DNA of 64,000 bases from the NCBI GenBank assembly GCA_949825065.1, contig OX463844.1:2325112-2389111 (forward strand), in the 5' to 3' direction. This document shows positions 21,145 through 32,237 of this stretch, one piece after another (within the stretch, counting starts at the first letter, position 1; each line of letters begins with the position of its first letter). The notes below the pieces were generated by a model. That model searched no databases. It saw only the letters and a program-made list of their open reading frames with translations, and had not been told where the DNA came from. The translations under genes and the position numbers were made by a program. The stretch is from Odontocerum albicorne. Its lineage: Eukaryota; Arthropoda; Insecta; Trichoptera; Odontoceridae.

Positions 21145-21323
21145 CCTGGCGGTAAGTAATACACATCGAGCTTAAGAAAGATACTGTCGGTTTGTAGAGC
21201 GTCGTCTCTGTCGCACGATGCGACTGACAAATCGCGACGGAACACGTGTATGAATGACAGAGACGACGCTCTACAAACCGGCAGTATCTTTCTTAAGCCC
21301 GATGTGTATTACTTACCGCCGGG
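21145..21323. mobile_element. TA-flanked MITE with long inverted repeats, copy 1
   Basis: A 179-bp element between TA dinucleotides (21143-21144, 21324-21325). Ends: CCTGGCGGTAAGTAATACAC and, in reverse complement, CCCGGCGGTAAGTAATACAC. Inverted arms extend about 75 bp to GTAGAGCGTCGTCTCTGTC. The loop contains GACTGACAAATCGCGACGGA. TA duplication suggests mobilisation by a Tc1/mariner-type transposase. Confidence 0.88.
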
Positions 21324-21430
21324 TACTTTACTTGTTATGTTTGATCCTTGTACGAATTAGGGAAACCTGTAATATGCAAAGGACCTGAAAAATAAATTAA
21401 GAAATGCAGTAAAAAAGTATTATTTATAAT

Positions 21431-22010
21431 TGTAATTTATTTTTAACAAACACTGTTTATTCCACTTTTTTGTGACGGTATAACCCTACCGGTTTCAAGG
21501 CTTTCACCTCATCTTCAGGGGAGCGCAAACAAGACTAAATGCTGTTCGAACTGGTACCGATATAGACACTTCAACGGTTGGAGGCGAGGGGGGGGGGGGG
21601 GGGTGAGGAAGGCTAGGGATAATTTCGGCCAAGAGCGGGGAGATTTTGGGGAAATAACTGTTCAACAGATGCTCCGATCGGTATACCTAGAGGCCCTAGA
21701 AATTTCTAAGTCAGTATACCGATCGGAGCATCTGTTGAACAGTTATTTCCCCAAAATCTCCCCGCTCTTGGCCGAAATTATCCCTAGCCTTCCTCACCCC
21801 CCCCCCCCCCCCCCGCCTCCATCCGTTGTGGTGTCCAAGTGTCTATATCGGTAGCATTAAATCTTGTTTGCGCTCCCCTGAAGATGAGGTGAAAGCCTTG
21901 AAACCGGTAGGGTTATACCGTCACAAAAAAGTGGAATAAACAGTGTTTGTTAAAAATAAATTACAATGTCTTTAAACCTCCACAACGTTAATGCCTTAAC
22001 TATAAACAAC
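21431..22010. mobile_element. Penelope-like fold-back element B (14-bp TSD)
   Basis: A hairpin flanked by the perfect 14-bp repeat GTATTATTTATAAT (21417-21430 and 22011-22024). The left arm (to about 21690) is the reverse complement of the right arm (about 21714-21967), including matched G-run/C-run tracts of about 14 at 21589-21602 and 21798-21814. The right arm holds the RSEHLLNSY coding remnant, the hammerhead-like core near 21878-21915 and the shared tail ending ACTATAAACAAC. The arms share variants (AAATTATCCC, ATTTCCCCAAAATC) absent from copy A. Confidence 0.92.
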
Positions 22011-22024
22011 GTATTATTTATAAT

Positions 22025-22734
22025 ATGTGTGGAACTTCTTGCCGCTAAAAATGATAATGTTTTTATTAGGTCCTCCAGTACTTATTAATTGTTAACAAAC
22101 CTCTTTAAGTTTTTTTTTCTTTGCGACCTTTCTAAGGTGAATAAGTCTCCAATTTCTAAATCTGTTTTTACCACTTAAATCTTTTTCTGGAACGCGACAC
22201 GGAAGTCTTTGCTCAATGCCATGTTCTATCATTATATTACATTATATTTAATACTTTATTCTGTCATTTCCATACAAAACTAATGGCTTTCGATTACGAT
22301 TAACAACATCTTTATGATGCATTCAGAATAAGAACTACCTATGGTTATATCGCGTGACTCCGCGTATTTTGGCGTTACAAAACAAAACGATTTTTATATT
22401 GCAAAATTCTCAGTAAAACTTAATTATTCCTCATGCAAAATGGCTCACGTGCCTTGAGACGGCCTCGTTTGTGTGTCATTGTGGTTAGAAATAGAATATT
22501 AAAAAAATATTTTGATCAAAGACGATTTTTGTCTACCATACATCTAAATAAAAATTCTGACGTTTCAATTAAATGCTATACTTTTGACTTTTATTTTAAA
22601 TAGTTTTTATGACAAGTTTTGTAACAAGTAATTTGCCAAATTGCCTCACAATTTTTTGCCATTAACTCTTACTACTTTGAACAAAATGTAATTTCATAAA
22701 TGCTTTTAATTGCGACAAATTGAATTAATTTACT
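22025..22734. other. No gene seen
   Basis: AT-rich unique sequence with stops in all frames. Confidence 0.5.
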
Positions 22735-23640
22735 GTGGAAAATTCGGGAGGAGTTGGGTGTACCGAGAAAGATAAAAGTCCTGATTCACAACCTGTATGT
22801 ACCAATCTGTAAGAGTCAGCGAGTTCCTTTTAGAACCATTCCAGGTGTAGGAAGGGATACGTCTTGCCTGATTTATTTAACTTGTATGGAGAGTACATAA
22901 TGAAGAAAATACTAGAGGGATCGGAAGGGGTTTATATATTTTTTTTCTTCTTAAAACAGGCTTATCCTAATTACTTTGAAAAATACAAGAAATGTTAACA
23001 TTAAAAATTTAAAAAAATTATATAGAATAAATTTTATTTATACAAAATAAAAAATAATGCATATGCATACATACATATACCTATATACACACAAATATAC
23101 ACATATTCAAAGTCACTTCAGTACGTTGATGAGTGCTTTCTAACGCGCTCAATCTTAGAAGAAAAATAACTTTTGCTTTTGGTAATGTGATATGAAATAT
23201 GTCAATATCCGAAGCAGTCCCGTTTTTTGTCATAAGAGGCCGTAAAATTTATAATATAAGATCGTATACGATATATGCTTATATCCAACGACAAAAATGA
23301 GATGGCCGAGCTTTTTCATCGAGTTGAAATAGATGGCTGCTAATTAGGACTAACAATAAACAAAAGTCCTTATCCTGGACCAATTCGAGATTCTGATAAT
23401 AAGTGACTCACGAAAAGATTACGAAGAGGTCACCGAGTTTGTCTACCTAGGTGCTCTTATTTCGACGAATTTAGGGTGTGAAGCAGAGATTCGAAGACGA
23501 ATTGGTATGGCAGCTATAACTTATCTGACAAAGATATGGACTGACTAGTCTATTTGACACGAAAAGAAGATGACAGAAAACTTGGTTCTATGCGCTTCTG
23601 CTACGTCAATACACCTTATCATGCATAATCTCTCAGTGTA
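22735..23640 (+). pseudogene. RTE-like LINE reverse transcriptase relic
   Basis: 22735-22930 encodes LWKIREELGVPRKIKVLIHN, then GVGRDTSCLIYL and (frameshifted) LYGEYIMKKILEGSEGV-like text, the RT fingers/palm region. After about 300 unmatched bases, 23400-23560 encodes DYEEVTEFVYLGALISTNLG, EIRRRIGMAAITYLTKIW and a degraded continuation, the thumb region of the same class. The core YADD motif is lost in the gap (a trace, TYADD-like ATATATGCTTATATCCAACG, is at 23270-23290). Several frameshifts. Confidence 0.78.
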
Positions 23641-23696
23641 AAGGCTTTCTTTTCTTCCATCTTTAAACATTTGATTTGTTAAACATTTAAACATCT

Positions 23697-23905
23697 GTAA
23701 TTTATTTTTATCAACCACTGTTTATTCCACTTTTGTGACGATATAACCCTCCCGGTTTCAAGGTGCTCCCCTGAAGATGAGGTGAAAGCCTTGAAACCGG
23801 TAGGGTTATACCGTCACAAAAAAGTGGAATAAACAGTGTTTGATAAAAATAAATTACAATGTCTTTAAACCTCCACAACGTTAATGCCTTAACTATAAAC
23901 AACAT
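23697..23905. mobile_element. Penelope-like fold-back element C (minimal, 12-bp TSD)
   Basis: The shortest fold-back, 209 bp, flanked by ATTTAAACATCT (23685-23696 and 23906-23917). It is essentially two inverted copies of the 3' tail: left arm 23697-23763, right arm from CTCCCCTGAAGATGAGGTGA onward, with the hammerhead-like core at 23768-23805 and the terminal tail ending AACTATAAACAACAT. It is inserted into a LINE relic read on the minus strand. Confidence 0.9.
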
Positions 23906-24295
23906 ATTTAAACATCTCGTAAATCCTAAAGTATGCCTGTCGATTTTATTTGTAAATCTTTCATCATTTATTCTTTCTATGTGGCCAAACAATCTCAAAG
24001 TTCCTTTCTTCACTTTAGACACTGCATATTTTTGAATATCCTCGTTCCTTATTTTGTCATTCAATGTTTTTTGCACATCTTAAGCAACACTCGATTTTCG
24101 AATCTTACTTACCTTCCTTTCATCGCATTTTTGCTAAATCCAATTTTTGCTTGAATATCCTGAGGTTTGGATTAGAATGCCATTTTACTTATCTTGAAAA
24201 TTTCTGCTCGATTTACGTAATATTATATATAACTCACCATTCACTATATTTATTCATTATATTTCTTCTTTCAATATGATACTTCGTGCCATCAT
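23906..24295 (-). pseudogene. RTE-like LINE C-terminal relic, doubly interrupted
   Basis: The minus-strand frame (24076 to about 23930) reads TLNDKIRNEDIQKYAVSKVK and LRLFGHIERINDERFTNKI, the 'I-R-N-E-D-I' and 'G-H-I-x-R' C-terminal region of RTE-like proteins. Fold-back C interrupts it on the left and the hAT element at 24296 on the right. Confidence 0.75.
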
Positions 24296-25090
24296 CAACG
24301 TTCCCCCTATTTGTTTCATTGTGTGTACGACCCATCAACTTACGAGTATATGTGCAAGAAGAAAAGAGGGAAGTGCGCAAATATGCATATTAATGCATAG
24401 ATAAAACTAAGTAGTCAACATAATGCACCACGAAATCATAAATTACATTTTTCAAATATGTAGGTTTATATATAAAACAATATATTTTGTTACCCGATAA
24501 TGTTCCTTCATGTTGGAGTCCAGTAGGTTTATAATTTGAGATACTTTGGTACGAGTTAACAACGGTTATTTATTTTGTGTAGCTACTGTTACATAATAAT
24601 ATCATTATCTTTGATAAACTACCCTAATATTTTTAATTAAGTTTAATTATGCGAATATTTATCTAAGACTGAATCTATTCTAAGACTAATATTTAATTAA
24701 AATATTCAAACTTTCTTTTTCTGTATCAATAAATAAATATTTGTTCTAAATAAAAAAATCCCCTTCTGTATTTTTAAATGAATAATAAATAAATAAACTA
24801 AATAATCTGAAAACATAATAAATAAAAAAAATCATGGTCACCCTTCTACACTCTTCTTTCTTTACGGCGTGTGGACTCTATCATATATGGTGTTTCCATG
24901 TTCCGCACACATCTAAAAGAAAGGAACCCGAGAACCCATCTTAAAATATCAAATAAAATATATAATGCGCAAAACAAAATATGGTTACAAGTTCCTTTCT
25001 TTGAGATGTGTGCGGAAGATGGAAACATGTGTGCGGACAATTTTTAACAGATGTGTGGCTGCACACGCGTACACCTTAGAGAGAACGTTG
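24296..25090. mobile_element. hAT-like element with 8-bp TSD, copy 1
   Basis: Flanked by the perfect 8-bp repeat GCCATCAT (24288-24295 and 25091-25098). Ends: left CAACGTTCCCCCTATTTG, right in reverse complement CAACGTTCTCTCTAAGGTGT. Sub-terminal GTGTGCGG repeats and an internal inverted pair (CGCACACATCTAAAAGAAAG against CTTTCTTTGAGATGTGTGCG). A 275-bp copy with the same ends is at 44141-44415. Relative to that copy, about 480 AT-rich bases (roughly 24365-24845) are extra here. No transposase. Confidence 0.88.
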
Positions 25091-25098
25091 GCCATCAT

Positions 25099-25670
25099 TC
25101 GATGTGAACATCTTTCCATGACATAACACAAAATTCCTTCAACATCGTATAAGTGAAGAAAACGCAAAAAAGCCGCCCCAAATCTTTTTGTTTGCGAATA
25201 CAAGTGTGAATTGTGGTGATCCGTGTAACGTAGAGTGCACCACTGTGTTCCATTATTATTCGCCTCCACTCCAAGAGTTTGTCTCTCCCACAACCGGTGT
25301 AGCACTGGCGACGTGGCGAGAGGGTCAGAGGCACAACACAAGTCCATTGTCGGAAGGTGCTTTGTGCTGGTCCTTACGGCATTAGATAGGGCAGGACGGG
25401 GAGATGCGGTTTTTGTGCACATCTCCGATTTCAAGTCGTGCTGCAGAGTATACCTCAGCTATTTACGGAAACATTATTTGCAAAAGAGGGAATTTTAATG
25501 TCTTATATGGAGCGCAAATATTTTTAAAGGGTGGTTTTAATGGCTCATTTTTCACGAAGTAAATGGGTTTGAATTTTTTTTTCCAGATTCCTTAATGAAG
25601 TATGTATTTATGCATTTAAAAGTATTTAAAATGTGGAATAAAAACGTTATTTGCACATACTTCTATCTTA
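25099..25670. other. Unassigned, two overlapping open frames
   Basis: Minus-strand frames at 24985-25434 and 25095-25334 and a plus frame at 25235-25498 stay open over a moderately GC-rich stretch, but none shows a motif I recognise. It could be an old mobile-element segment; the flanking LINE phrase does not obviously continue into it. Confidence 0.35.
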
Positions 25671-25671
25671 T

Positions 25672-25760
25672 AATAATGATAAAAGGACATTTTATAGAGC
25701 GCCGTTTAGAGCAGACTCCTTGAGGGTGCTCTTACTGGGCGTCCGAATATTATTATTGCC
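25672..25760 (-). repeat. Structured repeat, family C
   Basis: Minus-strand copy: AGAGCACCCTCAAGGAGTCT and CTAAACGGCGCTCTATAAAA, with ATT-rich tail to the left. Same nested-stem layout as the other copies. Confidence 0.65.
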
Positions 25761-26703
<943 letters not shown>

Positions 26704-27201
26704 GATAGCAACATAATATCTTCTCCCTGGCTCCATCCCAACTCACTGTCTGCGAAGACTGTTGGGGTCAGCTCTCCTCGTCTTCAGGTTGTATGCTCTT
26801 CTGTCCCGGACTACGTCCCCCAGGCCGTGCCTCTGCATCAGGTTATCTTTTTGCACCACCCATGAATTCTTTGGTCTTCCTCTGGTTATTATTCGAGGAA
26901 GATCCATGGAGATTGCCTGGTTCACAATGTGATCGGGTGCTCTGCGTCCAACGTGGCCATACCATTTAAATCGCCTCTCCTCCATCTTGCTGTTGATGTC
27001 TTTAACACCTAGGCTTCCACGAATGCGTGAGTTTTTTATTTTGTCTCTTAGGGACACACCAGCTGACCATCTTAGCATGCGCATTTCAGCAGTTTCTAGT
27101 TGCCTAGAGTAAGAGTTATACATCGTCCAGCATTCGGAGCCATAGAGAAGTGCGGGTCTGACAATCGTTTTGTATACTTTTCCTTTTAACTTTACTGGCA
27201 T
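26704..27201 (-). pseudogene. RTE-like LINE, 3' portion (longest copy)
   Basis: The minus-strand frame (27201-26743, 152 residues) reads KGKVYKTIVRPALLYGSECW, then MRMLRWSAGVSLRDKI, RRFKWYGHVGRRAPDHIVNQ, and RGRPKNSWVVQKDNLMQRHG before a stop at 26743. This is the post-RT region of an RTE-like protein (ALLYGSECW; R-W-Y-G-H-V). The same region occurs at 35077-35534 and 40455-40765. 5'-truncated; the ORF itself is intact to its stop. Confidence 0.88.
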
Positions 27202-27249
27202 TTTCGGATCAGTATGTATATAATATATTTAGATATATTTCAAGAACAC

Positions 27250-27590
27250 GTTAAAAAGAGAATACATTAAAAATCAGAAGCTATCAAAAGGTCTGGCCTC
27301 ATCTAATAACATCCCCCTGGCCAAGATAGGGCAAGCCCAGCCACGGGGACACCAGATGTTTTTCAGCCCACACCCTTGCACATGTAGAATAAGAAGAGAA
27401 AAAACACAGAAAACAAATAGATGACAAAAAATATACATTCAAGAGGGAAGACATTAAAAGGTCTGGGCTCATCTCACAAACATTCCCCCGGCTGAGATAC
27501 ATCCCACCAATGTAGGGCGAGCCCGACCGCAAGGTCATCGGGGGGCTTCCAGCCCACATCCCCGTATATCTAGATTAAAAAACAAAAAAA
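27250..27590 (-). repeat. Family D repeat, two tandem copies
   Basis: On the minus strand both copies (about 27250-27410 and 27425-27590) carry GTGGGCTG, a GGTGTCCCCGTGG-type phrase, CTTGGCC(A/G)GGGGAT and GATGAGCCCAGACCTTTTGA. Further copies on the plus strand at 33930-34165 and 61640-61870 end in TGCTATCAATAAACCT, suggesting a retroelement 3' untranslated region with a poly-A signal. Confidence 0.75.
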
Positions 27591-27639
27591 AACGTATGGC
27601 AGAAAACAAATATATTATTACCCTATCTTTTATTCTTAG

Positions 27640-27900
27640 TGTATACATTTCTATATAATTTATTCGGCTTCTTTCAGACATTTCCACGTCCACATAATAC
27701 TCCCATACATGAAAGTTGGTACTAGAATATTATTGTATTTAATCATCATTTAAGCAAATTTTGATACTGTTCGATTCGAGTATATATACAAGTATATGTT
27801 TCAGTGCCCCGTTGACTTTGTTACATATCGCTACACTCTGTTCGATATCAATCTTTACTCTTCCATCGTGTGACAAAATACTACCTAAATACTCGTAGTG
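27640..27900 (-). pseudogene. LINE thumb-region relic
   Basis: Minus-strand text reads HYEYLGSILSHDGRVKIDIE, QSVAICNKVNGALK, then a Y-V-E-S stretch, similar to the 'Y-L-G-x-x-I/L...E-I' region after the RT domain of RTE-like LINEs. The segment TTTCCACGTCCACATAATAC is shared with 31415-31435. Confidence 0.6.
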
Positions 27901-28460
27901 AAATTCCTTAATATTTATATGATAACGTTATTTAAATTATTCTGTAAAACAAAATGAAATAAGTTAGAAATACACGTTCTACAAAATACAATTATTTTCT
28001 AAAAACGAGTATATCAAGGCCTTAGAATAAGAAAACACTTATTGCAGATTTATTTATACACTTAGTCTGATTAAAATGTCTCTGGGCCTAGAGCCTAGAC
28101 TCTCAAAATACAGAGTTTGTTTAAATATTTTTGCTTTTACATCGTGCCTATATTTCATCGACTCCAAAGTAAATTTATATCCAGAGATCTGGCGTCCTAT
28201 GAAAGCAAGTTGTTTTTATATACCAGTGATCACAAACTGGCAGTTTAAGACTGACGTGATTTGTAATTATAGACAGGGTCGTCTCGAACTTTTTTATTTT
28301 TTTACTATGAATTTTATTATTAAGTATATAACTAACGAGTTTATAACGTTAATGAAATCTTGTCTAATTGCAAGTTACAAAAATTTGTTTCAATTTCAGA
28401 AAAAAAAAGATGAAAAAAGTTTTTATATTTTTTTTATTATATTTTCGTTGTATATAGCAT
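27901..28460. other. No recognised gene
   Basis: A stop-free 128-codon plus frame at 28076-28462 is the longest unexplained one here, but its product is rich in Phe, Tyr, Ile and Lys with no motif and no plausible splice context. I leave it uncalled. Confidence 0.4.
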
Positions 28461-28541
28461 AACCTGGTGGGCTTATTGCTATGTAGCAATCTCTTCCAAC
28501 CAACCAGAAAGACGTTTAAAATACCTTAAGTGAAAACCGAG
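28461..28541 (-). repeat. Family A SINE, 3' fragment
   Basis: Tail CTGGTTGGTTGGAAGAGATT on the minus strand plus the body phrase CTCGGTTTTCACTTAAGGTA. The tRNA-like head is missing. Confidence 0.75.
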
Positions 28542-29037
28542 CAGGTTTCAAGGGCGAATGAAAAAATCAACTGTACCGAAAGACTGGGAAAGGCGTATGA
28601 AGTTGGGAAAGAATAAATAAATGGGAAAATTGATGCGAGTCTTACAGCTGTCGGTAACTGGTTCCAGAGTCTGACTGTTTAAATCTAGTGTACGAGTGTG
28701 TGATACATTTCATATCAATTTGAACATATTTCTTATATTAAATTTTTTCAATTATTTCGGACTATTGACGCGTGTCTCTCTAAACATTGTAACTTCTTTA
28801 TTGCAACAAGAATCTACAATTAAAAAACTCAACACAATTAACCTTTTATTTATGACATGGGTTGATGTGATAGTTATTGCCGTTCGAACAGTACTTTTAG
28901 CAAATTATGTAAATTAACGATCCTCAAACTATGATATATGGACCATTCGTGATATGTGAGTCACAAACTAGTGGTAGGGTGAGTAAGCAATAGTCATAAT
29001 ACTGAAGTTCTAAGAATTTTTAACATAATTTACCATG
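28542..29037. other. No gene seen
   Basis: Near 28640-28680 a GTCTTACAGCTGTCGGTAAC / GAGTCTGACTG phrase resembles the LINE C-terminal region near 18960-19000, too short to call. The rest is AT-rich. Confidence 0.4.
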
Positions 29038-29041
29038 TTAA

Positions 29042-29662
29042 CCTTTCCCTTCCTGTGCTAAAAAAATCCGGGCGTTCCGGTGCTGTGTATTCAATACACA
29101 TCAATACACATGTAAAAAAGGAGCGTTCTAAAATTCGGAAAAATAAGAATATTCATAGCCAATCGCTTAAATGAATTAAATTTGAAGTCAAAAGTGATAA
29201 TAATTGAAATATAATTGCTGAAAACATGAAAAAAAAACATCGACAAAAGTTCACAAAATGGGCGAAGCGACCACCTCAAACGGATGCCCGAGAGCTATTG
29301 AAGCGAGAGAAGCGAGCGAACTGAGATTCTATTTCTTGCGTTCCCAAATACCGAAGTAGAGTGAGAGTGAGACGTGAATAGCGTCGCTTCTCACCATAGC
29401 GGGTTTTAGAATGAATATACCTACGTCACACTGGTACACGTTTGATTATATTGATGAATTTATTCCCGATTTTCACAAAATATCTCAGATATGGCCGATA
29501 AGTGCTAATTATTATTAATATTATCTTTTTTGCATTCAATGCGTAAATGTATTACGGAGGAATACCTGAATTTCTGAACCCAGTATTTATTATATTATTT
29601 ATAAAGATATTCAAGTTTTTAAAAGCAATGTGTACTAGTTACACATCACAGGACAGGAAGGG
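29042..29662. mobile_element. piggyBac-like MITE, second subfamily
   Basis: Left flank TTAA (29038-29041); right flank GTAA where TTAA is expected. Ends: left CCTTTCCCTTCCTGTGCTAA; right in reverse complement CCCTTCCTGTCCTGTGATGT. The interior from 29333 (TTCTTGCGTTCCCAAATACC) to 29625 matches, inverted, the element at 5812. About 620 bp, no transposase. Confidence 0.78.
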
Positions 29663-29769
29663 TAATCAAACACTGTTTATTATGTGTTACTGTGTATAAA
29701 GTGGAATAAACAGTATTTGATTAAACAAATCGCTTACTCCACAGTGTTAATACCTTAACTATATACAAG

Positions 29770-30230
29770 AAATTGTATGAGAATTTGTATGGATGTAGAA
29801 GAAGCTTAGGACGTGTATCGATATGTATTGGTCAATTCTAGCGTTCTATCCTCTTCCTAGCCCGACAATAAAATTAGGACGTGTATCGATATGTATTGGT
29901 CAATTCTAGCGTTCTATCCTCTTCCTAGCCCGACAATAAAATTAGGACGTGTATCGATATGTATTGGTCAATTCTAGCGTTCTATCCTCTTCCTAGCCCG
30001 ACAATAAAATTAGGACGTGTATCGATATGTATTGGTCAATTCTAGCGTTCTATCCTCTTCCTAGCCCGACAGTAAAATTAGGACGTGTATCGATATGTAT
30101 TGGTCAATTCTAGCGTTCTATCCTCTTCCTAGCCCGACAATAAAATTAGGACGTGTATCGATATGTATTGGTCAATTCTAGCGTTCTATCCTCTTCCTAG
30201 CCCGACAATAAAATTGCATGATGTATGCAA
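29770..30230 (+). repeat. 68-bp minisatellite (6 units) inside a LINE end
   Basis: Six units of exactly 68 bp start at 29806, 29874, 29942, 30010, 30078 and 30146 (TTAGGACGTGTATCGATATG ... CCCGACAATAAAA). They are almost identical, with one A-to-G change in the fourth unit near 30071. The flanks GAGAATTTGTATGGATGTAG and TTGCATGATGTATG show that the unit is an expanded part of the LINE end also found at 41350-41480 (MDLDEVKDVCRE-type coding). Confidence 0.95.
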
Positions 30231-30828
30231 AACATAGAGAGGGGTGTCTCAAATAAAAATGGTTTGTCCCGTGATTTATTTTAGTCACGTTCACGTCTCG
30301 AACGTACTTTCAGTTGGCGATCACTGATTTATACAATATTTAGCGTTTAATCGTTAATATATGTATATACGAGGCCCGACATTTTTCCTCCTATAAATAA
30401 TGCGGCCGCTCGCCGTTATAACACAACATAATAGATGTGTTGTGGGAGGCGACTGTCTTATTGTATGCAGAACGACTTGTACCGTGGCAGAAACTGGGTC
30501 ACGTGCTTGCTGATAAAAAAATGAGGAGCAATAAGTCTCGCGCGAAGTCCGCTGTTGCTCTGTTTAGGGCGCCATATTTTTTATAAATTAACTTTTGTAT
30601 ACGTGAAAAGAACTTCATTGTGGGATGGGTCAGCTCTTCCAAGTATTTTTTTTACTTTAGGGCTGTGAAGTTTTGGGGTGACTTTTAATAAAAATAGTTA
30701 ATAATCAAATATGGGAATTCAGGATATTTATTAGGTGACTGAGGCTTTATTGTTGGGATATAGTAAAAAAAAATATCTTAGAGTCAAAAGACCTTATGAA
30801 TGATTGATTTATTCAACAATAAAGCACA
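30231..30828. other. No gene seen
   Basis: A moderately complex stretch with several GC-rich patches (around 30400-30560) but no motif, splice-bounded frame or repeat that I recognise. Confidence 0.4.
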
Positions 30829-31053
30829 GGGTGGGGCATGAATCTTGCTACAAAAATAAATTTTAATAATAATGACATGATTTTTATGTAGTTGTTCAGA
30901 CTATAATGTGGCTATATGTGGCAGACTGTAATGTGGATATGTTCAGACTGTAATGTGGGTATAATTCCAGCCATATTACAGTCTGAACAACTACATAAAA
31001 ATCATGTCATTATTATTTAAATTTATTTTTGTAGCAAGACTCATGCCCTACCC
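30829..31053. mobile_element. Palindromic MITE
   Basis: Ends GGGTGGGGCATGAATCTTGC and, in reverse complement, GGGTAGGGCATGAGTCTTGC. The inverted arms run about 85-90 bp (through TAATAATGACATGATTTTTA and TGTAGTTGTTCAGACT). The loop has three copies of CAGACTRTAATGTGG. No target duplication identified. Confidence 0.85.
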
Positions 31054-31239
31054 AATTTTGTTACTCCGCTAATTGATGTAATACTCCCCTACACGTATTT
31101 ATACCGCCTATCCCGATGCTCTCTTCAGTTGGAATGATCGCGTTTTGTTATGAGACCAGTGCTTACAGATTGGTGTCATGTTACTATGGACCACCCACAT
31201 CGAAAGAGTGTGTGTGTGTGTGGTCTATTGAGGCAAATA

Positions 31240-31450
31240 TTTCAATTTTGCTAACCTTACCATCTCAGTGTGCTCTTCTTCATCTTATTCAACACATCAA
31301 CCTTAAGTTCACATTCATCCCTAATCACTTCATTCTGTCAAACATTGTCACTCCGTATATTATTCTAAATACAGCATTTTTGCAACATTTATTCGGGTCC
31401 TACCAGTAATTTTCCACGTCCACATATCACTCCCATACATCAAAGTTGAC
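31240..31450 (-). pseudogene. LINE C-terminal relic
   Basis: On the minus strand the AACTTAAGGTTGATGTGTTG / AATAAGATGAAGAAGAGCAC region and GTGATATGTGGACGTGGAAA align with similar relics at 62640-62800 and 27650-27730. Frames are broken; assignment rests on this cross-similarity. Confidence 0.5.
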
Positions 31451-31471
31451 ACCAAATATTAAGTAATTTAT

Positions 31472-31977
31472 TGTAATTTATTTTATAAAACACTATTTAT
31501 TCCACTAGACTACGATCTTCATCTTTTTTGGTAAACACTCGTACAATGAAAGAAAAAGTTATGATCTACCAAACACTGTTTATTCCACTTTTTGTAACGG
31601 TATAACCCTACCGGTTTCAAGACTTCTACCTCATCTTCAGGGGAGCACAAACCAATCCCTCGTTACAGGAAACTTATTAATAATGGATGAAGCCTAAAAA
31701 TCAAACGCTAGATGTAGATTTACTGAAATGCATGCTGCTAATGCGTTTACAAGAAATTGGTATTCTATAAGGCGAGCATGAAACATAATCCACCCCTGAT
31801 TCGATGAGAAACTCTATGGCTTGTTTGCGCTCCCCTGAAGATGAGGTGAAAGCCTTGAAACCGGTAGGGTTATACTGTTACAAAAAGTGGAATAAACAGT
31901 GTTTGATAAAACAAATTACAATGTCTTTAAACTTCAACAACGTTAATAATGCCTTAACTATAAACAATATATAAAAA
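31472..31977. mobile_element. Penelope-like fold-back element D (12-bp TSD)
   Basis: Flanked by TAAGTAATTTAT (31460-31471 and 31978-31989). Inverted 3' tails at the left (ending near 31648) and the right (from about 31822), each with the hammerhead-like core (31605-31645 minus, 31834-31870 plus). The left tail start is itself partly repeated (ACACTATTTATTCCACT at about 31490, then again at 31566). The loop (about 31650-31815) does not match the other copies. Confidence 0.85.
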
Positions 31978-32237
31978 TAAGTAATTTATGTTAAATAACA
32001 TAGCTCCTTAAAATTGACCTATTGTTATCTATAGTAACAGTAACAATGTGTAATGCCGCTTAACAGTGTTTTATAAAATAAATTACAATGTCTTTAAACC
32101 TCCTCAACGTTAATGCCTTAACTATAATATAAACAATATATAAAAATAAGTAATTTATGTTAAATAACATAGCTCCTTAAAATTGACCTATTGTTATGTA
32201 TAGTAACAGTAACAATGTGTAATGCCGCTTAACAGTT
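31963..32237. repeat. Tandem duplication (period ~168 bp) next to element D
   Basis: AACAATATATAAAAATAAGT to GTAATGCCGCTTAACAGT occurs at 31963-32070 and again at 32131-32237. A second, partial Penelope tail (TGTTTTATAAAATAAATTAC to TGCCTTAACTAT) lies between, so the duplication copied the element's 3' end together with flanking DNA. Confidence 0.85.

Noticed and set aside
21603..21854. 83-codon frame with a proline run
   Set aside because: Lies across the two arms of Penelope fold-back B; the proline run is the C tract of the hairpin.
28076..28462. 128-codon open frame, plus strand
   Set aside because: AT-driven Phe/Ile/Lys composition, no motif, no homologous phrase recognised.
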